Source: Lithodes maja
Taxonomy: Eukaryota; Arthropoda; Malacostraca; Decapoda; Lithodidae
Length of the DNA: 64,000 nucleotides
NCBI GenBank assembly: GCA_037953745.1
Contig: JBAKBP010003091.1
Span: 62,001-126,000 of the forward strand
Direction: 5' to 3'
Shown: in pieces, positions 32,171 to 43,930 of the stretch
How the letters are laid out: each line of letters starts with the position of its first letter
Numbering within the stretch: the first letter of the stretch is position 1
Position numbers and translations under genes: made by a program
The notes under the pieces: generated by a model
What the model saw: the letters and a program-made list of their open reading frames with translations, nothing else
Databases searched by the model: none
Told to the model about the DNA's origin: nothing

Positions 32171-32309
32171 CATAATTATAGCCCAACTGTATTATGGTTC
32201 GGCACCACTGGTGAGAACGGTTCCGCGCGGCCTATTTAATGGCTAACTCAGCTAAACTCGCGCACAGTTTTAAATCTTATATATTTTATTAGTTAGGTTA
32301 TATATACCG

Positions 32310-32372
<63 letters not shown>

Positions 32373-32575
32373 CGATAGGTATACTATTGTAAATATGTTA
32401 TTTTTAACTAATAAAATATATAAGATTTAAAACCGTGGTCTCATTCTGTCTTCTCTTTGCCGCGCCATACGGTACGGTAAAATATGCGCGAGTTTAGCTG
32501 AGTTAGCCATTAAATAGGCCGCGCGGAACCGTTCTCACCAGTGGTGCCGAACCATAATACAGTTGGGCTATATGC
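32171..32575. mobile_element. Mutator-like fold-back element
   Basis: A 10-bp direct repeat ACACGGGACG flanks it (32161-32170, 32576-32585). The arms (about 32171-32300 and 32390-32575) are inverted copies of over 120 bp with blocks TAGCCCAACTGTATTATGG, GGTTCCGCGCGGCC and GCTAACTCAGCTAAACTCGCGC. The right arm has about 50 extra bases. The centre is a (TA)n run (about 32314-32371). Nine- to eleven-base duplications and long arms fit Mutator-like elements. Confidence 0.75.
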
Positions 32576-32820
32576 ACACGGGACGAACCTATAATAGGGG
32601 TAACTGAAGGAAAATGTCTCGCGAACTCTGACTGGAAAAAGTTTTCGTTAAGAGTAAATTTCAATCTCTATTCATGAATAGTGCATGTTTATTCACCTTA
32701 TATGATGGTGAATCAGCCATTTACAGTCCGATTGTCTCCAATTTCTCCACATAATTAGAACAAGTATACATACCAACTCCCTCGGAAGCTTTTTGAGTTT
32801 GGGAAATATTTTCCATACTA

Positions 32821-35800
32821 TCTATCTATCTATCTATCTATTGCCTGACGCCGTGATCCCCGAAGGGGTGGCCACGAACGAACCGCCCCCATGCACCTCT
32901 GTCCCCAGTCAGTCGACGCCCTTCCCCCCAACCAGCACCGCCTTCATTCATGTAGTTCCTCACTCCATCCTTCCACCTCATATTCGGTCTACCTCTCCCC
33001 CTCTGTCCCTCCACCTCGCTCTCGTACACCCTCTTAGTCATTCTCTCGCTTTCCATACGTTCCATATGGCCGAACCATCTCAAGTTGTTCCTTTTCACAC
33101 TTTCCAGCACATCTACCTCCACACCACACCTCCTTCTTACTTCCTCATTAGTCTGTCTATCCCTCCATGTAATTCCGCACGCACTCCTTAAGTAATTCAT
33201 TTCCACTGCTCTCACTCTTGGTCTGAGTCTCTCAACCAACGTCCATGCTTCGCTTCCGTAAGTCAGTGTCGGGATTACCACACTGTCATGCAAGGACTTC
33301 TTCACTTCCATACTGACCACTCTATTTCTTGTTACTGCTTTTAGCGTTCCTACAACCCTCTCCCGCACCTCTTCATCCATAGTCCCATCTTTACTCAACA
33401 CACTGCCCAGATACTTAAAAGAGTTGACTATCTCCATAGCCTGACCGTTCAGCTTCACCTCACACTCTGTGACTTCACCCCTTTCGAAGACCATAACCTT
33501 GCTCTTCCCCGTATTTACCTTCAAATTCCGTTTTCGCACACTGTTCCAAACTCATTTACCAGACCCTGCAACTCCCATTCATTATCACTCATCAGAACTG
33601 TATCATCCACAAACAGCAGTATAGGTAGCTTCCACTCAATTCCCTCCCTTTTCAGCGATACACCAACATCCACTGCTCTTGATAGTATTTCTTTCATAAC
33701 TCCATCCATATATACAGTAAACAACCACGGGGACATCACACACCCGTTTCAAACCAACATTCAGGTCAAAGAACTCGCTCTGCTCATTCTCCACACGTAC
33801 TGCCGCCTTTGCACCCTCATACATGCTCTTCACTGCTTTCAGCAACTTGCCCTCTACTCCGTATATTCTAAGTACTTTCCACAAACCTTCTCTATCCACT
33901 CTGTCATATGCCTTCTCCAAGTCCATAAAGGCAACATACACCTTTTGTTTCTTCTCCAGATACTTCTCCACAACACAATTCAGGGTAAAAATCTGATCTA
34001 CACATCCTCTTCCCTTCCCAAAGCCTCCCTGCTCGTCGCCTATCCATTTCTCCGTTCTCATTCTCACTCTCTCAATCACTACCCTACTGTATACCTTCCC
34101 TACTACGCTTAGAAGACATATTCCTCGGTGGTTACCACACACTCCTCTTTCCCCTTTGCCCTTATATAGGGGGACTATTATGCCAGTCTTCCAGTCATCG
34201 GGTGCACTCCCCTTCTCCCATGCTAGTTTGCACATTTTCCATACCCATTCTATCACTATCTCACCACCATACCTCAACATTTCCCCACACACTCCATCTG
34301 TTCCTGGTGCTTTCCCCAACTTCACTCTTTTCATGGCTTCTCACACTTCTGACCTCCTGATCCCCACCTCCTCCTCCACTACTTCTCTTCTTCTCCCTCC
34401 CATACCATATCCAGCTATGTTTGCTGGCTCTTCATTCCTTTCATTTAGCAACTCACTGAAGTACTCCCTCCATCTTTCGACTCTCTCTTGCTTCTCGGCT
34501 AGCATTCTCCCATTCTTATCTTTCACACCCTTACTGTTTCCCTTGCTACCTTCCCTAACTTTCTTGACTTCTTTCCAAAACAGTTTCTTACTCTCCCTCC
34601 ATTTTACACTCAGATTCCTTCCAAATTCCTCATCTACTCTTCTCTTACTTTCCTTCACTACTCTCTTCACCACCCTCTTACTCTCCACGTACCTCGCTCG
34701 TTTCTGTCTCTCGGAATCTTCATTCCCTCTACTACCCAACCACTCTCTACATGCTTTCTTCTTTTCTTCCACAGCTATTCTTACCTCTTCTGTCCACCAT
34801 GCTGTACCTTTCACTCCCCTCCCTCTTCTCCTCACTCCACACACCTCCTCACATGCTGCACAGATCTCATCCTTAAACACCTTGCTCATCTCCTCCACTT
34901 CCTCCATAACTTCCAGGTCGAACCCACCTAGTCGTCTTTTCACTGCTCTCCTGTACTCCTCCCTGACTTCCTCCTCCTGCAACCTCTCCACCCTCCTCAC
35001 CATTCCACCCTCCTCTCGCCTCCCTCCCGCTCTCCTCACCCACTTCTTTTGTATCCTAACCTTAGCTACCACTACATAATGATCAGACAGACCCCCTCCA
35101 ATACCCCTATACACCCTAGCATCCATCACAGATTTCTTCATTCGTTCATCCACACATACATAATCAATCAATGACTTTCGTTCCACCACTGTCTTATCCT
35201 TCATCGTCAACATCCGTTTCCACGTGTACCTGTGGATCATTCTGTGTCGGAAGAAGGTGTTGGCTATCCACAGCCTCCTCCCCACACATACGTCCACAAG
35301 TGCACTACCATTCCCATTCACCTCTGATGGTACCCCCCACCCTCCCACCACTCCCTCAACTTTCCTATCACCCACCTTACCATTCATATCCCCAATCAGA
35401 AATATTCTTTCGTTTTTGTCAAACTTCTCCAGGCACGCCTCCACATTCATCCAGAACTCCTCTTTCTTTCTTTCAAGTATATCCTCTGTCGGGGCATACA
35501 CTCATACAATCACCCACGTTTGTATTCCTACTTTCATTCTCACCCACACAATCCTTGAACCCACAGACACATACTCTCTTACACATTCCTTCCATTTGCT
35601 ACTTACAAACAAACATGCACCTTCTCTCGCTGTTCCTTCACTCACTCCAGCACACACACACCCATTCCACACTCCCACTCTCTCACATCTGAACCTTTCC
35701 ATTTGGTCTCTGTCATTCCACATACATCCAGCCTGGCATTCACTAACACTTCCAGAACCTCTCTCTCTTTTGTGCCATCATTCATGCCACTAACATTCCA

Positions 35801-35982
35801 TGTAGCCATTCTCAGAATGTCCGAAGGCATGTCCTTAGTCGGTCGTGGTTCGTCAACGTTGGTTCCGTCCGCATCCGAGGCTGTTCGTTCGTTTTTTTTT
35901 GCTTAGATATTTTTTCCGGGTGGGGGTCGCAAGCCCACCGACCCAACCTCTTTAGTCGCCTCTTACGACACGCAGAAGGCAC
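32821..35982 (-). pseudogene. RTE-type LINE, copy 1, several frame breaks
   Basis: The 3' end is a (TATC)n run (32821-32841, read as GATA on the element strand). The 5' end is truncated after CACGTG at 35982. Frames seen on the minus strand: endonuclease start 35642-35830 (MATWNVSGMN), endonuclease and linker 34341-35501 (GDMNGKVG, SDHYVVVAK), RT 33636-34334 (GICLLSVVGKVYSRVV, FMDLEKAYDRVDREG), a palm fragment 33521-33739 with VDDT in place of ADDT, and the C-terminus 32838-33539. Each joint is a small indel or stop. Compared with copy 2 it lacks 18 bp near 33357. Not functional. Confidence 0.9.
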
Positions 35983-36261
35983 GTGATATGATATTACTAA
36001 TATGTCTTTCATATTTATGACTACTCATTTGCGTGTGTGTGTGTGTGTGTGTGTGATAGAGTACAAAGGAAATCAAGCAACAACAGATCTAGTGACACTT
36101 CTAGGCTGCTTGAACTCCAAAATACTGAGGATCAAGTGTCCAAACAGTGGGTAAGGGAACATTGGAAAGGGAACTACTGCCCTGGAACTAATGTCCGTGG
36201 CAGGACTAGGGAGTTAGTAGGGGACATATGGGTTAGTAACTGAGGGGAGGATAAAATAAAG

Positions 36262-36976
36262 TTATTCATTTACAAACGCAGTCAGTCGCGGGTTTGATGC
36301 GAGATATTTGTCTATGCGGAGTTTAAATGAATCAACGGTGCTGCAGTCTATAACGTCTCGGGGAAGCCCATTCCACAAGTTGACAACTCGATTGACGAAG
36401 AAATTCTTAGATTCGTGTGAGTTAAAAGATTTACCAATAATTTTGCAACCGTTTCCCCGCATGTAATTAGATTGGTCGATAGTGAAGTACTTACTACAGT
36501 TCATATTGTCGATGCCTTTGATGATTTTGAACACTTGAATTAAGTCACCTCTTAATCTGCGCTGGGTTAAAAGAAATAGATTTAATTCTCTAAGACGCTC
36601 TTCGTATGGTTTGTATTTTAGGCTAGGTATAATTTTGGTAACACTACGTTGAACTCGTTCTAGCTTGTTTATGTCTTTTTGGTAATAAGGGCACCAGCAT
36701 TGAACGCAGTATTCCAGAAGAGGACGGACTAAGGAATTGTAAAGGGTTAGGATAACGTCTTTGGATTTATGCTCAAATGACCTGCCTATAAAGCCAATTA
36801 TTTTGTTTGCCTTCTTAACAACTTCTGAACATTGTTGACTCGGTTATAGGTTACTCGATATTGTTACTCCCAGACCGGTTTCTCTGTTTATATTCTTAAG
36901 CTGAGTGCCATTCATCGAATAGTTTGCTTTCCCATTTATGCATCCGATATGTAGTACTTTACATTTATCCGCATTG
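36262..36976 (-). pseudogene. CR1-like RT C-terminal part
   Basis: Minus-strand reading gives LVRPLLEYCVQCW, KLERVQRS, YEERLRELNLFLL, RRLRGDLIQVFKII and NFFVNRVVNLWNGLP, the standard C-terminal signature of CR1/Jockey-type RTs. It ends TAFVNE then stop at 36262. At least one in-frame stop lies near 36845. Confidence 0.85.
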
Positions 36977-37360
36977 TGTTACAAACTGGCACTCATTATG
37001 ACTTGAGCTTGCTAAGATTGAGGCTAGGAAGCAGGAGAATGAGACTAGGAGGCATGAGATTGAGGTTAGGAGGCAAGAGGATGAGACCAGGAGGCATGAG
37101 GCTGAGCTTAGGTACGACTCGGAGAAATATTGTGCTAAATTAGATTTAGATAAGACTCGTGCAGAGTCGACAGGGACTCGGATGGGCCGAGTGCCAGTTC
37201 GTAACAATATTCATAATACTTATAGTACAACGGCTCACATGAACTAAGTTAGGAAACTCTACATAGACTACAGCCAAAGTTCCTGCCCTGACGATCCTAG
37301 CGAGAGTGGGGCATGACTAGGTGTTCTGTACAGCATGCTCACACGTGGACATGCGTCACA
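36977..37360. mobile_element. 384-bp miniature derivative of the Ty3/gypsy element
   Basis: The ends TGTTACAAACTGGCACTC and GACATGCGTCACA match the LTR ends of the element at 5655-13900, and a 4-bp duplication ATTG flanks it (36973-36976, 37361-37364). The interior has two parts. About 36998-37190 encodes the Gag coiled coil (LELAKIEA, RHEAELRYDSEKYCA) on the plus strand, opposite to the LTR direction. About 37207-37360 is the terminal 154 bp of the LTR. The gag piece is bounded by an inverted pair TGTTACAAACTGGCA / TGCCAGTTCGTAACA (37192-37206). Confidence 0.8.
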
Positions 37361-38118
37361 ATTGACACTCATTTGCCAAATTTGGGCCCAATGTGACAAT
37401 TTATCTAGATTGTGTTGCATAGCGTCAACTTGTTATTTTGAGAGTACGCTATTTGCAGTTTTTGTATTGTCAGCAAATTTTGAGATTGTACAGGTGAGAC
37501 CCTCATCTATGTCGTTGACATAAATTAGAAAGAGAATTGGTCCTAGTACCGATCCCTGGGGTACCCCGCTACTTACATTGGTCCATTTAGATGCCTTACC
37601 GTTTATGACTACTCTTTGCTTTCTGTCGCTGAGCCAATTTTCTATCCATTTCAACACACCGTCTTGTATTCCATGCGCTTTTAGTTTTAGCAGTAAACGT
37701 TTGTGGGAACTTTGTCAAAGGCCTTTTGAAAATCAAGGTATATAATATCTACAGCTTTACCTCTCATCGTAGAGGTTGAGGATATCGTGGAAGAAGTCTA
37801 AGAGGTTCGTTAAACAGGAACGTTTTTTACGAAAGCCGTGTTGAGTATCTTTAAGTATGTTATTTTCCTCAAAGTGATTTACGAGTCTGTCTCTTATGAC
37901 CGTTTCTAGCATTTTACATACAACTGAGGTTAAGCTAATTGGACGATAGTTACTGGGTAGGGATTTGCTGCCTTTTTTGAATATCGGTGTTACGTTGGCT
38001 AGCTTCCACTGATCAGGCATAGTTCCAGACTGCAAGGATTTATTGAATAGTAATGTCAGTGGATTGGAGTGCTCATCCTTAGCTTCCTTTAGAACTCTAG
38101 GCGAGATTGTATCAGGTC
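37361..38118 (-). pseudogene. CR1-like RT central part
   Basis: RT blocks on the minus strand: PDTISPRVLKEAKDEH, WKLANVTPIFKKGSK, NYRPISLTSVVCKMLE, QHGFRKKRSCLTNL, SSGVPQGSVLGPILFLIYVN and the catalytic block altered to FADNTK. Frames at 37757-38035 and 37433-37657 are separated by a short frame break near 37700. The right edge is cut by the RTE insertion. Confidence 0.85.
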
Positions 38119-38129
38119 TATCTATCTAT

Positions 38130-39434
38130 CTATTGCCTGACGCCGTGATCCCCGAAGGGGTGGCCACGAACGAACCGCCCCCATGCACCTCTGTCCCCAG
38201 TCAGTCGACGCACCTCCCCCCAACCAGCACCGCCTTCATTCATGTAGTTCCTCACTCCATCCTTCCACCTCATATTCGGTCTACCTCTCCCCCTCTGTCC
38301 CTCCACCTCGCTCTCGTACACCCTCTTAGTCATTCTCTCGCTTTCCATACGTTCCATATGGCCGAACCATCTCAAGTTGTTCCTTTTCACACTTTCCAGC
38401 ACATCTACCTCCACACCACACCTCCTTCTTACTTCCTCATTAGTCTGTCTATCCCTCCATGTAATTCCGCACGCACTCCTTAAGTAATTAATTTCCACTG
38501 CTCTCACTCTTGGTCTGAGTCTCTCAACCAACGTCCATGCTTCGCTTCCGTAAGTCAGTGTCGGGATTACCACACTGTCATGCAAGGACTTCTTCACTTC
38601 CATACTGACCACCCTATTTCTTGTTACTGCTTTTAGATTTCCTACAACCCTCTTCCCCTGTTGTACCCTCTCCCGCACCTCTTCATCCATAGTCCCATCT
38701 TTACTCAACACACTGCCCAGACACTTAAAAGAGTTGACGATCTCCATAGCCTGACCGTTCAGCTTCACCTCACTCTCTGTGACTTCACCCCTTTCGAAGA
38801 CCATAACCTTGCTCTTCCCCGTATTTACCTTCAAATTCCGTTTTTCGCACACTGTTCCAAACTCATTTACCAGACCCTGCAACTCCCATTCATTATCACT
38901 CATCATAACTGTATCATCCGCAAACAGCAGTATAGGTAGCTTCCACTCAATTCCCTCCCTTTTCAGCGATACACCAACATCCACTGCTCTTGATAGTATT
39001 TCTTTCATAACTCCATCCATATATACAGTAAACAACCACGGGGACATCACACACCCCTGTTTCAAACCAACATTCAGGTCAAAGAACTCGCTCTGCTCAC
39101 TCTCCACACGTACTGCCGCCTTTGCACCCTCATACATGCTCTTCACTGCTTTCAGCAACTTGCCCTCTACTCCGTATATTCTAAGTACTTTCCACAAACC
39201 TTCTCTATCCACTCTGTCATATGCCTTCTCCAAGTCCATAAAGGCAACATACACCTTTTGTTTCTTCTCCAGATACTTCTCCACAACACAATTCAGGGTA
39301 AAAATCTGATCTACACATCCTCTTCCCTTCCTAAAGCCTCCCTGCTCGTCGCCTATCCATTTCTCCGTTCTCACTCTCACTCTCTCAATCACTACCCTAC
39401 TGTATATACCTTCCCTACTACGCTTAGAAGACAT
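38130..39434 (-). pseudogene. RTE RT domain and C-terminus (copy 2)
   Basis: Continues from the preceding frame after the TA insertion. RT motifs: DEQGGFRKGRGCVDQIF, FMDLEKAYDRVDREG, GLKQGCVMSPWLFTVYMD and LLFADDTVMMSDNE (catalytic ADD present). The tail includes YGSEAWTLVERL, RWFGHMERM and the Arg-rich GRGRPNMRWKDGV that mark RTE proteins. Apart from the one frameshift it appears complete. Confidence 0.9.
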
Positions 39435-41143
39435 ATTCCTCGGTGGTTACCACACACTCCTCTTTCCCCTTTGCCCTTATATAGGGGGACTATTATGCCA
39501 GTCTTCCAGTCATCGGGTGCACTCCCCTTCTCCCATGCTAGTTTGCACATTTTCCATACCCATTCTATCACTATCTCACCACCATACCTCAACATTTCCC
39601 CACACACTCCATCTGTTCCTGGTGCTTTCCCCAACTTCACTCTTTTCATGGCTTCCCACACTTCTGACCTCCTGATCCCCACCTCCTCCTCCACTACTTC
39701 TCTTCTTCTCCCTCCCATACCATATCCAGCTATGTTTGCTGGCTCTTCATTCCTTTCATTTAGCAACTCACTGAAGTACTCCCTCCATCTTTCGACTCTC
39801 TCTTGCTTCTCGGCTAGCATTCTCCCATTCTTATCTTTCACACCCTTACTGTTTCCCTTGCTACCTTCCCTAACTTTCTTGACTTCTTTCCAAAACAGTT
39901 TCTTACTCTCCCTCCATTTTACACTCAGATTCCTTCCAAATTCCTCATCTACTCTTCTCTTACTTTCCTTCACTACTCTCTTCACCACCCTCTTACTCTC
40001 CACGTACCTCGCTCGTTTCTGTCTCTCGGAATCTTCATTCCCTCTACTACCCAACCACTCTCTATATGCTTTCTTCTTTTCTTCCACAGCTATTCTTACC
40101 TCTTCTGTCCACCATGCTGTACCTTTCACTCCCCTCCCTCTTCTCCTCACTCCACACACCTCCTCACATGCTGCACAGATCTCATCCTTAAACACCTTGC
40201 TCATCTCCTCCACTTCCTCCATAACTTCCAGGTCGAACCCACCTAGTCGTCTTTCCACTGCTCTCCTGTACTCCTCCCTGACTTCCTCCTCCTGCAACCT
40301 CTCCACCCTCCTCACCATTCCACCCTCCTCTCGCCTCCCTCCCGCTCTCCTCACCCACTTCTTTTGTATCCTAACCTTAGCTACCACTACATAATGATCA
40401 GACAGACCCCCTCCAATACCCCTATACACCCTAGCATCCATCACAGATTTCTTCATTCGTTCATCCACACATACATAATCAATCAATGACTTTCGTTCCA
40501 CCACTGTCTTATCCTTCATCGTCAACATCCGTTTCCACGTGTACCTGTGGATCATTCTGTGTCGGAAGAAGGTGTTGGCTATCCACAGCCTCCTCCCCAC
40601 ACATACGTCCACAAGTGCACTACCATTCCCATTCACCTCTGATGGTACCCCCCACCCTCCCACCACTCCCTCAACTTTCCTATCACCCACCTTACCATTC
40701 ATATCCCCAATCAGAAATATTCTTTCGTTCTTGTCAAACTTCTCCAGGCACGCCTCCACATTCATCCAGAACTCCTCTTTCTTTCTTTCAAGTATATCCT
40801 CTGTCGGGGCATACACGCATACAATCACCCACGTTTGTATTCCTACTTTCATTCTCACCCACACAATCCTTGAACCCACAGACCCATACTCTCTTACACA
40901 TTCCTTCCATTTGCTATTTACAAACAAACATGCACCTTCTCTCGCTGTTCCTTCACTCACTCCAGCACACACACCCATTCCACACTCCCATTCTCTCACA
41001 TCTGAACCTTTCCATTTGGTCTCTGTCATTCCACATACATCCAGCCTGGCATTCACTAACACTTCCAGAACCTCTCTCTCTTTTGTGCCATCATTCATGC
41101 CACTAACATTCCATGTAGCCATTCTCAGAATGTCCGAAGGCAT
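39392..41143 (-). pseudogene. RTE endonuclease and RT start (copy 2)
   Basis: ATG at 41141-41143, then MATWNVSGMN, MTETKWKG, VYAPTED, LIGDMNGKVGDR, SLIDYVCVDER and LSDHYVVVAKV of the APE endonuclease, followed by a basic linker and GKAPGTDGVCGEMLRY and WKTGIIVPLYKGKG of the RT. It ends in a wrong frame after the TA insertion. The encoded enzyme would nick the target and prime reverse transcription. Confidence 0.9.
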
Positions 41144-41328
41144 GTCCTTAGTCGGTCGTGGTTCGTCAACATTGGTTCCGTCCGCATCCGAGGCTGTTCG
41201 TTCGTTTTTTTTTGCTTAGATATTTTTTCCGGGTGGGGGTCGCAAGCCCACCGACCCAACCTCTTTAGTCGCCTCTTACGACACGCAGAAGGCACGTGGG
41301 GCATATTCTATTCCCTAACCCCCAGGTC

Positions 41329-41839
41329 CAGGCATTTTATTTACCTTGAGTTTATCTAAATAATTCAATACTTCTCTCTCTGTAAGGGTGATATTGCTTA
41401 GAACATCTGAATTATCAATCTGAATCGACGATGGTGTAGGGATATCACTGAGGTCTTCTGTTGTAAAAACTGATGCAAAGAATGTATTGAGGGCATTACT
41501 CATTTGTACTTCGTCTTTGGTGTATTCTCCATTTTCATCGACTAACGGTCCAACAGTTGAAGTAACTACTTTTTTCTTTCTGATATAACTATAGAATTCT
41601 TTCGGGTTTGTTTTACTTTGATTCGCAATATGTAACTCTAGAGTCTTTTTACTTTGCTTAATTACATTTTTGGCTTTGCGTCGTAGCTCTACAAATTTCA
41701 CCCGTTTTTCGTCATTTTGTGAGGATTTTAATTTATCATTAGCAATTTTTTTAGCAAGCAGGCAGTTTGAAATATCTTTATTCCACCGTTTGGGCTTATT
41801 ATTATGGCCTGGACGCTGTATTTTCGATGGTATGCAGTC
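41329..41839 (-). pseudogene. CR1-like linker between endonuclease and RT
   Basis: The reading NKPKRWNKDISN, KFVELRRKAKNVIKQ, FYSYIRKKK, GPLVDENGEYTKDEVQMSNA and LNYLDKLKVNKMPGP is typical of the linker before the RT. It is cut at MPGP by the RTE insertion and resumes as DTISPRVL at 38112. Confidence 0.85.
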
Positions 41840-42739
41840 TTACACTGCTTTTAGGTAAGTGGTTTCGAATAACTTCCAAGATGTATTTATGTCGTTATTG
41901 TTAATTAAAAAGCTCCAGTCAGTTTCTTTAAACATAGCTCTAAGTTTATGAAAGTTTGCTTTCTTGAAATTAGGGACTTTTTCGATGCTACTATTTGGTT
42001 CGTTACTAGTAAAGTTTAAAGTGAAAGTTATCGTACGATGGTCGCTGTTACTGAATTCATCACCAACATTCAAATTCTCTATTAATTCTTCTTTTGTTGC
42101 AAGTACAATGTCAAGAACGTTATTACCACGGGTCGGTGTTCGAACAAATTGATAAAGCGAACTCTCTTGCAAGTTCGTATACAAGTCATGTCCGGAGTGT
42201 GAAGTAAGAGTATCGCCCCACTTGGGCACAGGTAAATTAAAGTCGCCAAAAATTACGGTATCTTGTGAGTTACTTACATCTACAATTTGTTCGTAAATTT
42301 CTCGGTCAGTTTGCACTGATTGAGCTGGAGGTCTGTATATTAACGCAAATATTATTTTTGTACCTTTAATATTCTTTATTAGCACAAAAGATGTGTCGAC
42401 GTTCACAATTTGAGGTTTTGACAAGAGGGTAGGGTTAAGACTTTCTTTGATATAAAGTAGAACGCCACCTCCATTTCGATTTATTCGGCTTTTCTCAAAC
42501 ATTACATAACCGGGAAGTGAATACTCTGCTAAAAAGTCTCTATCTTCTGTATTGAGCCAAGATTCTGTTATGCCAATCACATCATAATTTTCTGTAAACA
42601 CTAGCTCCTCTAAATCTGAAAATGTATTGCGTATGCTACGAGCGTTTGCATGGAAAACCTTTAAATTTGTAATTTTAGAACTCACGGAACGCTCTTTAAT
42701 AATATTGTTGGTTCTTCTCTGATCTACATGTATGTTCAT
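41840..42739 (-). pseudogene. CR1-like APE endonuclease
   Basis: About 299 codons: KVFHANARSIRNTFSDLEEL start, GITESWLNTEDRD, GGGVLLYIKE, FGDFNLPVPKWGD, NVLDIVLATKEE and SDHRTITFTLNF, i.e. the usual catalytic blocks. It ends at an in-frame TAA after LKAV, where reading continues into the linker. Confidence 0.85.
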
Positions 42740-42858
42740 GGCTGTCCTCGGTCCTCGCTGTCTTCGGTCCTTATCGCTGGTTGTCCTCGGTTGCCTCTGT
42801 TTTTTGCTTGGGGTTGAATGATTTATGTCACTGCTGCTTCTTCTCGGATGACGTTTTT

Positions 42859-43652
42859 TTATCCATGGCTGCGGACTGCTTCGTGTAGGAGACGACCCAT
42901 GCGTGCTGAACCCACAGGGTTTAGATGAGTGCCATCCTTGCGGAACAGAGTAGGCTGGTTATAGAAATTATCCCAGAGGTTGATGAATTCAACTTCTTCC
43001 TTCAGACACAAATATTTTAGTTGGCTATTTGTGCTGAAGGCCTTGTCGTAGAATTTGTCAGGTGCGTCGATCTTGGGGAGAATGCCTGAGATGATGATAT
43101 TCCTTGACTTGTTTTTGTAGTGCTGGATCATCTTGCGATATTTCTCCATCAACTCTTGGATCTCGTGCGCATGATGTCATTTGAACCAGCATGAATGACA
43201 AAAAGGGTATTTTCGTTTGCATCCTTTGTGGTATCTTCGAAGGCTTCCACAATGTCGTCCAGTCCAGCTCCTGGGATGCAAAATCTTTTTCGTCGATTTG
43301 GGACTCTGTTGCAGAACTCTTCGACCTGTCCTCGTAGGATGGAATCCCCAACGAGCCTGGTCTCCTCTGGGTCGTCTTCCATCTCTACCAAGATCTCAAA
43401 TCTGTTTGACATTGTGACTGGTAGATGAGACCTTTTCTGCGTTGGTCGTGCACCGTTCCTCACTGGTGTAAATCCGGAAATCTGTGGTGGCGAGACTCTG
43501 CGTACAGGTCGGGGAGAGGAGTGGTTAGAACGGGGGCGAGGGGTTGGTACTGTTTGTGCTAGCAGGCTTCTTGCACGAGGAGTTGGGGGAGAGACTAAGG
43601 TGAACAGGGCGGCTGTCCTGGTTTGATGTCGGCTCAGGTTCATCAGAAGCAT
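42859..43652 (-). pseudogene. CR1-like ORF1 with SGNH hydrolase, frameshifted
   Basis: Minus strand 43149-43652 gives a Pro/Arg/Ser-rich stretch and then VGDSILRGQ, PGAGLDDIVEAFEDTT and VIHAGSNDIM. After a one-base shift near 43150, 42859-43152 gives LMEKYRKMI, IIISGILPK and DGTHLNPVGSARMGR. These are SGNH blocks I, II, III and V. The frame continues upstream to 43930 in fragments. Confidence 0.8.
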
Positions 43653-43930
43653 CTGTTGCAGTGGCTACTGCAGGTGTTGGATTGTTGGCAGATGACGTTG
43701 GGGCGGTGGTGGATGCTGGAGTTGAAACAATTGGAGTTAGTGATACTCCAACGTTGAGTGTTACAAACTCTTGGAGTGATTCCAGCTTCCTGGTGAGGGC
43801 GTTGATCTTGTGAGATAGAGTGAGAGTGATTGAGTAGCTTATCTAATTCTACATTTCTTTGCGTCAGCCATATACCAGGTATGGATGTTAGGATAAGTTC
43901 ATGGTACAGAAAATCACTCCTACTGTTCAA

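Larger units (their letters stand above)
38119..41322 (-). mobile_element. RTE-type LINE, copy 2, nearly intact
   Basis: Flanked by the 6-bp duplication CAGGTC (38113-38118, 41323-41328) inside the CR1-like ORF2. The element-strand 5' end is GGGTTAGGGAATAGAATATG followed by the CTGCGTGTCGTAAGAGGCG block; the 3' end is a GATA repeat. Two frames, 39392-41143 and 38130-39434, cover the whole protein. They differ by a 2-bp TA insertion near 39412 relative to copy 1. Confidence 0.9.
36245..43930 (-). mobile_element. CR1-like LINE, inactive, interrupted twice
   Basis: Minus-strand element with an SGNH-bearing ORF1 (about 42859-43650) and ORF2 with endonuclease (41840-42739), linker and RT (41329-41839, 37361-38118) and C-terminal region (36262-36976). 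The RTE LINE at 38119-41322 and the miniature LTR element at 36977-37360 are inserted in ORF2. Removing both rejoins the RT frame. Stops and frameshifts are scattered: a TAA after LKAV at 41840, a frameshift in ORF1 near 43150, and FADN for FADD in the RT. Its 3' end is short and lies near 36245. Confidence 0.85.

Noticed and set aside
32793..41219. Plus-strand frames of 100-378 codons rich in Ser/Thr/Pro/His over both RTE copies
   Set aside because: Antisense of the RTE protein; both copies show them only because the sense strand is Glu/Lys/Val-rich.
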